64,000 bases of DNA from Exilibacterium tricleocarpae (GTDB lineage Bacteria; Pseudomonadota; Gammaproteobacteria; Pseudomonadales; Cellvibrionaceae): positions 89,854-153,853 of the forward strand of contig NZ_ML660102.1 in the NCBI RefSeq assembly GCF_007004655.1, given 5' to 3'. Positions within the stretch are counted from its first letter, which is position 1. Every line of letters starts with the position of its first letter. Made by a program: the position numbers and the translations under genes. The notes under the pieces are model-generated. The model was not told the DNA's origin and searched no databases. It worked only from the letters and a program-made list of their open reading frames with translations. Of this stretch, positions 37,192 to 45,800 are shown piece after piece.

Positions 37192-37916
37192 AGGCGCTGG
37201 TGATCGACGAAAATGCGGTGGACTTCTTCAGCCGATATCTCTCCGTTTTTGGAAGCCTCAAAAATACCGACCATGTGCCCGCGCTGTAGTAAGCCGACAC
37301 GGCGCGCGACGTGACAAGCGCCATAGACGTCGTGCGTCACCATTAGAATTGTCGTGCCTTTCTCTGCCAGAGCAATAAGAATGGCGTTGAACTCGTCGAT
37401 AGCAACCGGGTCAAGGCCGGAGGTAGGCTCGTCCAGCAGTAATACGGGTGTTTTACGCAGTATGGCCAGAGCGATGGCCACTTTCTGCCGCATGCCCTTT
37501 GAATAGTCGGAAAGCCTTTTCGATCTGGCCTCCGCCGCTAAGCTTACTGCATCCAAAGCCTGTTCGATCTCATCGTCTGGACAACTGACACTTGCCAGCG
37601 AAAGAAAGTAGTTGAGATTCTCGCGCGCAGAGAGATGCGGGTAGAGACGCGCCGACTCCGGAAGGTATGCCGTTTGCTGATGAACAGTGGCTCTATGCTC
37701 GTGAACCACCGCACCATTCAGCGTGACGCTTCCGCTTGACGGGGCAATAAAACCGAGAAAAGTCAACAACGTCGTTGATTTTCCCGCGCCATTACCCCCC
37801 AATAAAGCGAACACCTCACCCTTGCCGACATTAAAGCTGACATCGTCGAGCACGCGTTGACCACCTCGTTCGACACATAGCTCTTTCGCTACCAACACAA
37901 AGTCTTTCATAGTCAC
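37188..37916 (-). CDS. ABC transporter ATP-binding protein, NosF/CcmA-like
   Basis: A 242-residue ATPase. Walker A is GGNGAGKSTTLLTFLG near residue 40, the signature LSDYSKGMRQKVAIALAI, Walker B VLLLDEPTSGLDP and the H-loop LMVTHD. The LSDYSKGMRQK signature is typical of the drug-type/NosF class. It pairs with the two DUF3526 permeases. It is 155 bp downstream of the DUF2796 gene; that gap shows no promoter or Zur-like site that I can recognise, so the ATPase probably belongs to the transcript starting at 39.7 kb. Confidence 0.93.
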   Translation of the reverse strand: MTMKDFVLVAKELCVERGGQRVLDDVSFNVGKGEVFALLGGNGAGKSTTLLTFLGFIAPSSGSVTLNGAVVHEHRATVHQQTAYLPESARLYPHLSARENLNYFLSLASVSCPDDEIEQALDAVSLAAEARSKRLSDYSKGMRQKVAIALAILRKTPVLLLDEPTSGLDPVAIDEFNAILIALAEKGTTILMVTHDVYGACHVARRVGLLQRGHMVGIFEASKNGEISAEEVHRIFVDHQRL

Positions 37917-38071
37917 CTAAAGCTCCACACCCAATCAAAAACGTTAAGTCATAGTTGACCGGGATTGCACTCAGTACACACCTAAACCAATCCAGCCGCT
38001 ACGGTAAATACCTGTTGACAAGCCCCCCTAACTTGGCAGCTTTGCCTGACCTATAGCCCGTTTTACTTCTT

Positions 38072-38644
38072 TCATTGCTTTTTGTTCAAAGAAAATGTAT
38101 TTCTGTCAGGGCGTAGCCACTCAGTCCCCTGTTGGGAAGCGCTTACCCAGATTGCGTTGATTGCTTCAATCCCCGGGAACCGATGAAACAGCGCTGTAGA
38201 CACGGATTTTAGGCTTTCGGCATCTTTACAGACAAAGCGGTAGTGAGCCCTTATTTCACTGTGAGTACTTTCACTGTGAGTACTTTCATTGTGGCCCCTT
38301 GAATGATCATGGTGCCCGTGTTGATCACCCGTAACGCCCGCCATATCAACTGTTGTCTCTTCCGGTTCACAGCTCGTGCCGAAAAACGAGAATAACAAGT
38401 CTGACGATTCCAATATGGCTTCTGCTTGTTTTACTGCTTGCTTTTCATCCGGTGAGCTGGCGTCGTGCTCGAATCCAACTAAATTTGTTGCGGGGGATTC
38501 GAATTGTATTTCCAGGTTCTTATATTCTACCGCCAGGGTTAGCACCGCCGTCCCATGAACATGCGCCTTTTGAGCTTCTGCTGTTGTAATTATCAACACA
38601 GAAAATCCTATAAATATCATCGAGCAACGCACCGAGCTTTCCAT
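38072..38644 (-). CDS. DUF2796 His-rich periplasmic zinc-binding protein (ZrgA-like)
   Basis: A 190-residue secreted protein. The signal peptide ends near TTAEAQ and the mature start KAHVHGTAVLTLAVE is the DUF2796 mark. A central His-rich loop (DQHGHHDHSRGHNESTHSES and on) is followed by the conserved IRAHYRFVC and FPGIEAINAIWV. DUF2796 proteins (ZrgA in Vibrio, PA4063 in Pseudomonas) are zinc-repressed and thought to bind periplasmic zinc for uptake. The His loop contains a 15-bp tandem duplication (38256-38285) that repeats STHSE. Confidence 0.9.
   Translation of the reverse strand: MESSVRCSMIFIGFSVLIITTAEAQKAHVHGTAVLTLAVEYKNLEIQFESPATNLVGFEHDASSPDEKQAVKQAEAILESSDLLFSFFGTSCEPEETTVDMAGVTGDQHGHHDHSRGHNESTHSESTHSEIRAHYRFVCKDAESLKSVSTALFHRFPGIEAINAIWVSASQQGTEWLRPDRNTFSLNKKQ
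38256..38285 (-). repeat. 15-bp tandem repeat inside the DUF2796 His loop
   Basis: TCACTGTGAGTACTT occurs twice head to tail and a third, partial copy follows (38286-38294). It is in frame and encodes repeated STHSE residues, so slippage here would lengthen or shorten the metal-binding loop without breaking the gene. Confidence 0.85.
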
Positions 38645-38674
38645 GGAAGCCGACCCTCATGCCAACGACAGAAA

Positions 38675-39364
38675 CTAGTTGCTAAAGTCCAGAGTTAACA
38701 ACAAGCGACTTTCTCCAACTGAGACTGCCGGCGAACGATGCACCAAGCCAGCATTTTCGTTACCCTCCCACAGTTCCCCTTTTAACAACGCCACGTCTCC
38801 GTTGCTGAGTTTTCGAATGTCGTGCTGGCTTTGAAAGAGGCCAGACTCGCTATCCGCGCCCCCTTCGCCTCGAACCCCGAGCTTTGCACGATCGACTGCC
38901 TGGTGGGGCAACCATTGCGTTGCTACGCCTTGATAAGTGGTAACGAGACGGCAAGGCACTCTGTCGACATGGAACCTCGGACACATCGCGCGATCCAATA
39001 CCGTTAAGCGCAAACCTGCTCGCTGTAGTTCAAACAAACAGCAGAACATATCCACGAGTTCTGCAATATCTTCGCTTAGTTCAGACTGACCGACAGAGCC
39101 AAATAGATCACCAATACTTGAACACACACCTTGCGGTGTTACCGTCATAGCAGTTTGGAATGTGCGATTCGACGCTACAAAATCGCTAACGGAGCCTTTA
39201 AGCACCGCCGACAGTTCACGCTGCCAAATGACGATATTGGTTTCTTCCCGATAAATATCGGTAAAAACCGCAGGCTCTTTACTTTGCGCTGCATGCCGAA
39301 ACTTTACAGGCCGACCTGCGCTGGAACCGACGTTGACGTCCCGGGCGGAGCTTGCAGAGATCAT
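38675..39364 (-). CDS. DUF1826 family protein
   Basis: A 229-residue cytosolic protein. The conserved DUF1826 stretches are RAMCPRFHVDRVPCRLVTTY near residue 125 and VALLKGELWEGNENAGLVHR near 190, ending in RLLLTLDF. An HxD pair (FHVD) followed about 70 residues later by VHRSP resembles the metal-binding triad of cupin-type dioxygenases; this is my reading, not an established fact. DUF1826 genes often sit beside COG0523 zinc GTPase genes and in Zur regulons. The ATG overlaps the stop of the COG0523 relic (ATGA). Confidence 0.85.
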   Translation of the reverse strand: MISASSARDVNVGSSAGRPVKFRHAAQSKEPAVFTDIYREETNIVIWQRELSAVLKGSVSDFVASNRTFQTAMTVTPQGVCSSIGDLFGSVGQSELSEDIAELVDMFCCLFELQRAGLRLTVLDRAMCPRFHVDRVPCRLVTTYQGVATQWLPHQAVDRAKLGVRGEGGADSESGLFQSQHDIRKLSNGDVALLKGELWEGNENAGLVHRSPAVSVGESRLLLTLDFSN

Positions 39365-39729
39365 ACGCTTAGCTCCCTCCCAGGAACAGGGCCGTTCACC
39401 ACCATCCGGTTAGGTTGACCTTGCAATACTTCCTCGTCGCTTAGCGGGCAATCATCAAGAACACCTGTGATGCCCGCTTGCCCCGAACCTCGACCCATAA
39501 ACACCGGCTCCCGGCGTATATCGCCAAGGAGCCAAGCCCATTGCTTTGCAATGACGACACTGTGGGCAAGCGCCGACTCAATATTCATTCCGCTTGTATT
39601 GTTGCCAACCGCAACGACTTTTTTACTGCGTCGGTGGTTCAAAATACAGCTTGGCACCGGGGTTGTAGCGGCTCCGGGAAAACCTGTAAGCACAGTCACG
39701 GGTACCTTTCCGCCAGTGTCGGGTTGCAT
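39361..39729 (-). pseudogene. Internally deleted COG0523 (CobW/ZigA-type) GTPase
   Basis: The 122-codon frame starts at the ATG at 39729. Its first 45 residues (KVPVTVLTGFPGAATTPVPS and on) match the start of a COG0523 metallochaperone, but the Walker A sequence GAGKTT is now GAATTP. The last 60 residues (LLGDIRREPVFMGRGSGQAG, LDDCPLSDEEVLQGQP) match the family's extreme C-terminus. The whole centre, about 280 residues with the CxCC metal motif, is gone, yet the frame is intact through the junction. A GTPase of this form cannot work. It may be kept as a leader that couples translation of DUF1826. Confidence 0.75.
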
Positions 39730-39760
39730 ATACCTATTCTCCGGAGATCCGCTCAGAAAC

Positions 39761-39778
39761 GATATGTTACAACATATC
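39761..39778. promoter_or_regulatory. Zur-like box heading the COG0523 relic/DUF1826/DUF2796/ABC operon
   Basis: GATATGTT-AC-AACATATC has perfect 8-bp arms. It matches GATATGTTATAACATATC at 17 of 18 bases and contains all but one base of the Zur core. It lies 31 bp upstream of the ATG at 39729, where a repressor would cover the promoter. Confidence 0.7.
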
Positions 39779-39970
39779 AATAACGGTGAAAACCATACCC
39801 CAGCATGTTACCTAGTCGACAATATAAAGGTGACAGATGGCTAGTTTTTGACCAGTTTGAGATTTGGCTGTCGGCGCTGCGGTTCACACTGATCATGGTA
39901 GCGCCGGGGTTTCGACCACATTCATCTCTGTCGGGGGTGACTGGCGGGCTGCGGGCGCCAATGCCGATAC

Positions 39971-40588
39971 TTATGTTTTGACAACAAAGTAAGTCCCGGC
40001 ACCTATCATTAGCCCACCGGTTCCGGCCCTGACAAAACGTCCATAGACAAATCCCCTGGAGGAAGATACAACAGCTTTGGCTGCAAAAGCATAGGCAATT
40101 TTGATACCTCCCACAGCGAATAACGTGATAGCGGTGATCGTTACGATATCCGATGTCTCCAGCAACGCCATATCGACGAAAGTCGGAAACAAGCTGGCAT
40201 AGAACAAGATGGCCTTGATATCACCTAAAGTCAGGGCTAGCCCGGAAACAAAGCTTGCAACCAGACCGCCTTTGGCGGTTTCCGTTTTGCGAGGTCCGGG
40301 TAGGGACAGACTGCGAACCAGGCCAATACCGAACCAGATCAGATAGCCGGCCGCGATGTAGCGTATGATGGCAAAGAACGCGCCTGTGGCCTCGGATAGT
40401 GCACTTAACCCCAAAATGGCCATCAGCACAAAGATCAAATCACCGGTTACAATTCCCAAGGCTGCTGCGATGCCATTTGGAACATTTCGTGTTGCCGATC
40501 TTACAACCACAAGCGCTACACTTGAGCTGGGAATAGCGGCGAGGCCGATCATGATCAATGTCAATACCAAGGTATCATATAAACTCAT
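39971..40588 (-). CDS. LysE/RhtB-family amino-acid exporter
   Basis: A 205-residue inner-membrane protein with six predicted helices. The N-terminal PSSSVALVVVRSATRNVPNGI and LGIVTGDLIFVLMAILGL are the LysE/RhtB signature. It exports amino acids or analogues such as homoserine or threonine; the true substrate is unknown. Stand-alone, between the Zur-like box at 39.77 kb and dispersed repeat copy B. Confidence 0.9.
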   Translation of the reverse strand: MSLYDTLVLTLIMIGLAAIPSSSVALVVVRSATRNVPNGIAAALGIVTGDLIFVLMAILGLSALSEATGAFFAIIRYIAAGYLIWFGIGLVRSLSLPGPRKTETAKGGLVASFVSGLALTLGDIKAILFYASLFPTFVDMALLETSDIVTITAITLFAVGGIKIAYAFAAKAVVSSSRGFVYGRFVRAGTGGLMIGAGTYFVVKT

Positions 40589-40693
40589 TTAGCTTTTTCC
40601 TTCGTGTCACAGCCGATTGATAACATCTTGGATGACTTTTTCGCAAGCTTATCAGAATTGAGTCGCGCGAGGTAAAAAGGCGACCGAAAGCGT

Positions 40694-40819
40694 ATTGCTC
40701 TTTGCTTCCGGTTCTAACGCCAGGCAGTGTAAAGAAATCGGGACGACGACACAGGAGAACTTATCACAGTATCACTATGCCGCCGAACAAAGTTGCGGAA
40801 AATCCCCCAGGCTATTCGA
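40694..40819 (+). repeat. Dispersed repeat, copy B
   Basis: About 126 bp similar (roughly 80% by eye) to 20360-20483. It lies within the 310-bp gap 40589-40898 between the LysE gene and the crystallin-PLC gene. No coding potential is evident, and I see nothing else in the gap. Confidence 0.7.
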
Positions 40820-40898
40820 CAGATGCACGACACAGGAGCACGAAAAACTGCATTTAGGTCGTGCCCCCGTATTAGGCTGCGTTAACAAAATACCGATA

Positions 40899-42620
40899 TC
40901 AACGATCAGACAAACGACCCCAGGCGCCAGCGGCCCACTGACCGTCAGATACGCCAAAATTCACATGAACGCCAGCCCCCGCCGTAATCACATCTCGCAA
41001 GCGCTTCGCCTCGTAGGCGCTGACGGGTACATCAAAGTGATATCCGGGGAACTCACGACTGCACACCTGAACGCCCTCTTCTATCTCTCCCATTTGAGTG
41101 GTTATCGCCCAGTTACCCCCGCTGTCCCGGCAGGCATAGCCCAGCGCGGCGCTGGCCCAACCCAGGGCCATAAATCGTTGGCCCGTGGGTTTAAACACCG
41201 CCGTGCGGCCGGGCGCGTAAGGATCGGTGGCATCTGCCGGTCCTATGCTCCAGAGCTGGGCATTAAATACGCCATTGTGGTCGATATCACTGCTGTCGAG
41301 CATATCGATCCCAAATGCGTTGACGCCATTTTGTAGTCCAATCAGCGCTTCGAAGGGTGAAATTACATCATTACAAAAGTTATTATTACATTCCTGGGAA
41401 CGCACTATCGCCCCGCGGTTGAAATGGTCTTCGTATACATTGATAGAGCTGACACCTTTGTTGATCTCCGTATTGACCATAACACTGGTGGCAATGTCGC
41501 AGCCGGTTGTGCCATCATCTTTATAAAAGAAGACTCGTTTACCCTGGGCGCGAATCTGCGCAAAGCTCAACGCATCAGGCAGGCTTCGACAGGCACCGCC
41601 GGTAAAGACAACGTCTCCCAACCAGCCGATATCGCTCTGTAGCTGGGCATAGCCGCTATTGCTGCCATTAATATCATCCTGGATATAGAAAAACACCACG
41701 TCGTTCTGATCAGCACCTTTTAACCAGGTGTCAACCTCCCCCAACATGCGCCGCAGGCTGGCGTCGAAAAGACCGCAATCTACCGAATGACAAACCTTGG
41801 CATAGCCATTACCCTCACTCACATCCAGCTCAAAGAAACGCGCACCGACTTCGAGCTGCTCTATCAGCGCACGCCGCTGGTTGGGGCCCGGAATCAGCTG
41901 GCCGCCAAAGTACGCCGTACTGTTAAAGGCATTGTGAGCAGCCAATACACTGACTTGATTGATAGGTGCATAGTGACCCACAGCTTCGTTAATATCCAGA
42001 GCGGCTTCGGTGGCGTTGGGATTACGTGAGTGTACGCGGAACGAATCGATATTGTCTTCAACCCAGCCGCCGGGGCGCTTTTCCAGGTTGGAGGTAGAGC
42101 GTATTAAGGTCGTGCTCCGATGGTTGCCGTCGAAATTTGGGTATTCAAACACTTCGACGCTGGCCTTGCCTACCACCATCAGGGAAGAAGCCTTATTACG
42201 CCCAAAGGCCGTGTTATCCAAGTCATTCTCCGCCCGCCCCGCCTCCAGGCACGCCGGTGTTCCGCGAAAGCCGGGATGCTCGAATAGACAGGCAAAGTCA
42301 TTGCCCCATCGATGCGCCACTTTAAAGGAGCTGATCTCATCATCAAGGCGGTCCATTTTATAGGTGTTGGCCATAACCACAGTGTTGGAGCCGCCATAAT
42401 TGCTGTGCTGGTAAATGGTGACATACGCATCACCATAGACTTTTATCGACGAGACCCTATCATTGCGACTGGCCCCAATCCAGCCTGTATCACCTATGCC
42501 GTAGCACCATTCCTCACCCTGGTAATCGGGGTTTTCATAGAAACAGACTTTATCCTGTGCTCCAGCAAAGGCAGTTAATGTAAAGGTTAAGAGTGATATT
42601 AACGACATTTTTCTTTTCAT
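40899..42620 (-). CDS. Secreted beta/gamma-crystallin-like plus PI-PLC-like protein
   Basis: A 573-residue exported protein (signal cleavage near LTAFAGAQ). Residues 22-195 contain four crystallin-type Greek-key motifs in two pairs (VCFYENPDYQGEEWCYGIGD, VTIYQHSNYGG, ACLFEHPGFRGTPACLEAG, VEVFEYPNFDG). Residues 220-560 resemble the X domain of PI-specific phospholipase C: VSVLAAHNAFNST with the first His, ARFFELDVSEGNG, then VCHSVDCGLFD, VVFFYIQDDI and GKRVFFYKDDG. The second domain may be a lipase-like or a catalytically divergent member. Target is presumably outside the cell. No operon partner. Confidence 0.8.
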   Translation of the reverse strand: MKRKMSLISLLTFTLTAFAGAQDKVCFYENPDYQGEEWCYGIGDTGWIGASRNDRVSSIKVYGDAYVTIYQHSNYGGSNTVVMANTYKMDRLDDEISSFKVAHRWGNDFACLFEHPGFRGTPACLEAGRAENDLDNTAFGRNKASSLMVVGKASVEVFEYPNFDGNHRSTTLIRSTSNLEKRPGGWVEDNIDSFRVHSRNPNATEAALDINEAVGHYAPINQVSVLAAHNAFNSTAYFGGQLIPGPNQRRALIEQLEVGARFFELDVSEGNGYAKVCHSVDCGLFDASLRRMLGEVDTWLKGADQNDVVFFYIQDDINGSNSGYAQLQSDIGWLGDVVFTGGACRSLPDALSFAQIRAQGKRVFFYKDDGTTGCDIATSVMVNTEINKGVSSINVYEDHFNRGAIVRSQECNNNFCNDVISPFEALIGLQNGVNAFGIDMLDSSDIDHNGVFNAQLWSIGPADATDPYAPGRTAVFKPTGQRFMALGWASAALGYACRDSGGNWAITTQMGEIEEGVQVCSREFPGYHFDVPVSAYEAKRLRDVITAGAGVHVNFGVSDGQWAAGAWGRLSDR

Positions 42621-42938
42621 ATTGTCATACCCGGTAATAGCATTTTTTTTGAAATCGTGATAGCGGACTTATTTATACACTTACCTGTGAAATTCTGGGC
42701 AAATACCTGCATACAGAAAAAATTGTAAGAGAAAATTATGACTCCATAAATAAAAGCGCCTTACTGAAACATATATTCATGGATTTCAGGAGAGCATCGA
42801 GGCGGCCTGGTGGTTAGGGCCCTCACTGTCTGTCCAGCCACCCGCGTGACAACCCGGATCAACACAGCGATACAGAGCAGCACTTCTTGATTCGCCATGG
42901 GACCCGACGGCCGGACTGCATAACTTGTAAAGACACTA

Positions 42939-43165
42939 AAACCGAAAAACCCCGCCTTCTCCATCCGCGAGCGACCGTTCATCCTGTCCCGGATGCCGGG
43001 CCGCATGTTCGACATAACCCAGGTCAAGTGTGGCCTGAAACGAACGATCTATCGCCTGCCCAGCCCACTCCGCCTGGACCGGTTTAGATTTAAAGGCGGC
43101 ATACCGGTCATCTTATGGGGCAACAATGAACATCACGCCACTCACAAGGCTGATCCTCCGGCCCG
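42939..43165 (+). pseudogene. AbiEii nucleotidyltransferase relic 1
   Basis: One frame reads KPKNPAFSIRERPFILSR, then QVKCGLKRTIYRLPSPLRLD, FKGGIPVILWGNNEHHATHK. This follows the N-terminus of AbiEii toxins (KPKN-A-S-R-RL, ERLLYRLSQSPH-D-FVLKGA, LWGDEPHR-TRD), with many changed residues, no start codon at the expected place and no catalytic C-terminal half. It is homologous to the relic at 58813. It occupies the 710-bp gap before the RTX gene; the rest of that gap holds nothing I recognise. Confidence 0.6.
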
Positions 43166-43330
43166 GCAAGCAGGGGGGATGGTTTTAAGGCGGCTGGCTG
43201 TATTTTTGTAAGTAGCTGCAACCTTTCTGTTATCCAGTCGTATATCCAATCGTAGTGACATGAAGAACAACTAACATGAGTGCATTGAAAACCCATGGGC
43301 GCACGAATCATACCAACAAGAGGATTTACT

Positions 43331-44242
43331 GTGATAAATAATCGATTAAAAAAGAAAAGCGCCAATCATTGGCTATTGGGAGTTGCCCTTGCGGGTGCTG
43401 CTTCTTTAACACAAGCAGAAGTTATTATTGGCAATGACTTGAACAGCGCGGACAGCACTATCGAGGCAATTGCCGAGGCCTATTCCGGCAACCGGGGTAC
43501 CAATGGTGGAGGGGACCAAAGCTTACAGCTCGGTGATGTGCTTCAAGGCACCGCCGAAGACGACACCATAATCGGTGCCCTGGGTATTGATATCCTTTCC
43601 GGTCGCGACGGCGATGACGTTTTGATTGGCGGCACTGAAGATTTTAACCCCTTTAATCGCGACCGCGCTTTTGGGGACGCAGGCGATGACAGCTTTATCT
43701 GGGCGCCAGGTGACGGCAATGACTTTTTTAATGGCGGTGAAGGCATTGATGTGTTGTTTATGGCACAGATCGCCGAGACATCAAGCGGTGGTGTAGAAAC
43801 AGGGCCGGTGTTTACTGTTGACAACAGTGGTGACTTCGATGGTATTTTTCTCAATGAAAAGAATAATCCCCTGGTTAAAGTTGCGGGCCCGGGTTTTTGT
43901 GAAATTGTAGAAAAAGATACAAGCAATAGTGATGCGCTCGCAGAACTAGACCTGGATCATCTGGTTAGATTTGTCTTACGCGGTCCTCGCCAGGCATTCA
44001 ATCTGGCCTTGGAAACCGACCCAGACACAGATCCTGACTTGTTGGATTCAGGTTTACGTATTGCCATACATATGAAAAGTGTTGAGTTTTTAGTCTGTGG
44101 CAGTGAGATCGAGGGAGAGAGGCTTATTTTTGATTTACGCCAAGTGCCTGCTCAGCAAGTGGATATCTCTCAGCTGCCGAGCCGCGCTTTGGATATTTTA
44201 CTGGACTCAGACTCATTCCTTTCCTCTAGCGTTTTGCGTTAA
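43331..44242 (+). CDS. Secreted RTX-like Ca-binding-repeat protein, paralog 1
   Basis: A 303-residue exported protein. I use the GTG at 43331 (AGAGG 7 bp upstream), which gives a clean signal peptide ending TQAEV. Residues 60-145 contain degenerate RTX repeats (GALGIDILSGRDGDDVLIGG, GDAGDDSFIWAPGDGND, GGEGIDVLF). The C-terminal half is a conserved domain with a Cys pair (GPGFCEIV and EFLVCGS). The next gene is a clear paralog. Function unknown; a cell-surface or biofilm role is only a guess. Confidence 0.82.
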   Translation: MINNRLKKKSANHWLLGVALAGAASLTQAEVIIGNDLNSADSTIEAIAEAYSGNRGTNGGGDQSLQLGDVLQGTAEDDTIIGALGIDILSGRDGDDVLIGGTEDFNPFNRDRAFGDAGDDSFIWAPGDGNDFFNGGEGIDVLFMAQIAETSSGGVETGPVFTVDNSGDFDGIFLNEKNNPLVKVAGPGFCEIVEKDTSNSDALAELDLDHLVRFVLRGPRQAFNLALETDPDTDPDLLDSGLRIAIHMKSVEFLVCGSEIEGERLIFDLRQVPAQQVDISQLPSRALDILLDSDSFLSSSVLR

Positions 44243-44283
44243 AGATACCTTATATACGAAAAAAATTACTTTGGAGATTTAAA

Positions 44284-45249
44284 ATGAAAATTCGCAAAAC
44301 ATCAAATAGATATGTGCAATACCGTGGTCACCTGATACTTGCAGCTCTACTAGCGGGAATGCTGGCCGGCTGCGGTGGTTCCAGCAACAACAATAACGAC
44401 AATAACGGTGGCGGGCCCGCCGAGCAACCAACGGCGCGCGCCGTTGTCACAGGCACCGATCTCAACACAGAGGCACACCCCTTATTGTCCCTGAACCCGG
44501 GCGGGCCCGGCGGCTCTCCCAATCAAAGCTTGCGAGCGGGGGATGTTTTGGAAGGTGCCGGGGGGGATGACCTCTTGATAGGCGGGTTAGGTGTGGACAC
44601 TTTCATGGGCAACGAAGGTGATGACATCATGATTGGCGGCACTGAAGACTTCAATTCGAGTGTGGATGGTGATGGCAGGGGCGCTGACAACCGCGACCGC
44701 GCGCTTGGTCATGAAGGTGACGATACCTTTATCTGGGCGCCCGGCGACGGCAGTGACTTCTTCGACGGCGGTGAAGGCACTGACGTCGTTATCTTCGGTG
44801 TGCTTGGCGAAGCAGCAGATAGCCAGGGCAACACAGAGGGTGCACCTTTCTTTTCCGTTAACCCGCCAAATACAGAGGGTAGCCAGGACTTCGACGGTAT
44901 CTTTTTGGATGCCGAGAATAACCCTCAGGTAAGGGTGTCTGAATCGCCGGGGTTTTGCAGTCTGGTGGAAAACACCGATGGTATTTTCGAGCAGCTCGAT
45001 ATTGATCATATCGTTCGCTTCAGTTTGAGGGGCATCGCCAACGCCTTTGATGATTCACTGCGCAGTGACGATGATGGTTTACGCGTAGCTGTGACCTTAA
45101 GGAACACTGAGTTTCTGGTCTGCACTCAGCGTGAACTCAACGAAACTGACCCGGCGTTAAATATTCAGGTATTGGATATCAGTGGGGCAACGCCGGTGGA
45201 AGCAAGCCTTGCCGACTTACCGGAGTATGTACAGGCCTTGATTCTCTGA
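44284..45249 (+). CDS. RTX-like lipoprotein, paralog 2
   Basis: A 321-residue protein with a lipobox (LLAGMLAGC) and a low-complexity Asn/Asp linker. The rest parallels the upstream gene: GGLGVDTFMGNEGDDIMIGG, NRDRALGHEGDDTFIWAPGD, FDGGEGTDVV, and the C-terminal domain with GFCSLVEN and EFLVCTQ. So the pair arose by tandem duplication, one copy free and one lipid-anchored. The gap is 41 bp with GGAG before the ATG. A hairpin plus T-run follows the gene. Confidence 0.85.
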   Translation: MKIRKTSNRYVQYRGHLILAALLAGMLAGCGGSSNNNNDNNGGGPAEQPTARAVVTGTDLNTEAHPLLSLNPGGPGGSPNQSLRAGDVLEGAGGDDLLIGGLGVDTFMGNEGDDIMIGGTEDFNSSVDGDGRGADNRDRALGHEGDDTFIWAPGDGSDFFDGGEGTDVVIFGVLGEAADSQGNTEGAPFFSVNPPNTEGSQDFDGIFLDAENNPQVRVSESPGFCSLVENTDGIFEQLDIDHIVRFSLRGIANAFDDSLRSDDDGLRVAVTLRNTEFLVCTQRELNETDPALNIQVLDISGATPVEASLADLPEYVQALIL

Positions 45250-45274
45250 GACCGCCGGTCATTTAAATTCTATA

Positions 45275-45297
45275 GGGGCGGACACAGCCCCTTTTTT
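45275..45297 (+). terminator. Rho-independent terminator of the RTX pair
   Basis: GGGGC-7 bases-GCCCC stem followed by six T, starting 26 bp after the stop codon of paralog 2. Confidence 0.75.
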
Positions 45298-45800
45298 GCT
45301 TCTTATACCACACGCCTTGAGTCCGCTCAGCTTCAAATTGTTTTACCCAACGGGCAATGCGGACGGTATGTGCTCTTATCACTTCCAGGCGATGCACCTC
45401 AAACCTAAGGCGGCCCATACCACCGACAAGGCCAGAGCGGTTACCTGGTACGCCCAAAAGGCCTCTATGGGCATTGCAGCTGCCTGCTTGTCGTTGACGA
45501 TAAGCGATGTCGATTGCTTCGAATCCAGATGTGATATATAGACACCCAAAGACTCCCTAGTGAAACGATTAACAACAGCGGGATCAGGCCGACTCAGTCC
45601 ATAGTGCTGGCATACGATGGTTAGTTTCGTCCAACTCCCGTATAAACTCAGGCGGCTAAACCGCCACTGCTACAACATCGAGACAGTAAAAGACTGACAG
45701 CGAAGAAAAATTCTTGTTGGCATTAAGTTTGCTCTGACTGGTTAAAACCTTTAAGAAAATTTTGGGTTCTAACTCCCGCAAACTGCAACGAGGCAGCGCT
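45298..45800. other. 503-bp region without recognisable gene
   Basis: Only short frames of unclear origin are present. The region holds the unseen promoter of the two-gene unknown module. I recognised no repeat, tRNA or integrase signature here. Confidence 0.5.

Noticed and set aside
37917..38071. Separate promoter or Zur box before the NosF-like ATPase
   Set aside because: I found no palindrome or convincing promoter here; the gene more likely belongs to the upstream transcript.
45263..45541. Short frames in both directions after the RTX terminator
   Set aside because: No family resemblance, no ribosome site; they overlap each other and the terminator.
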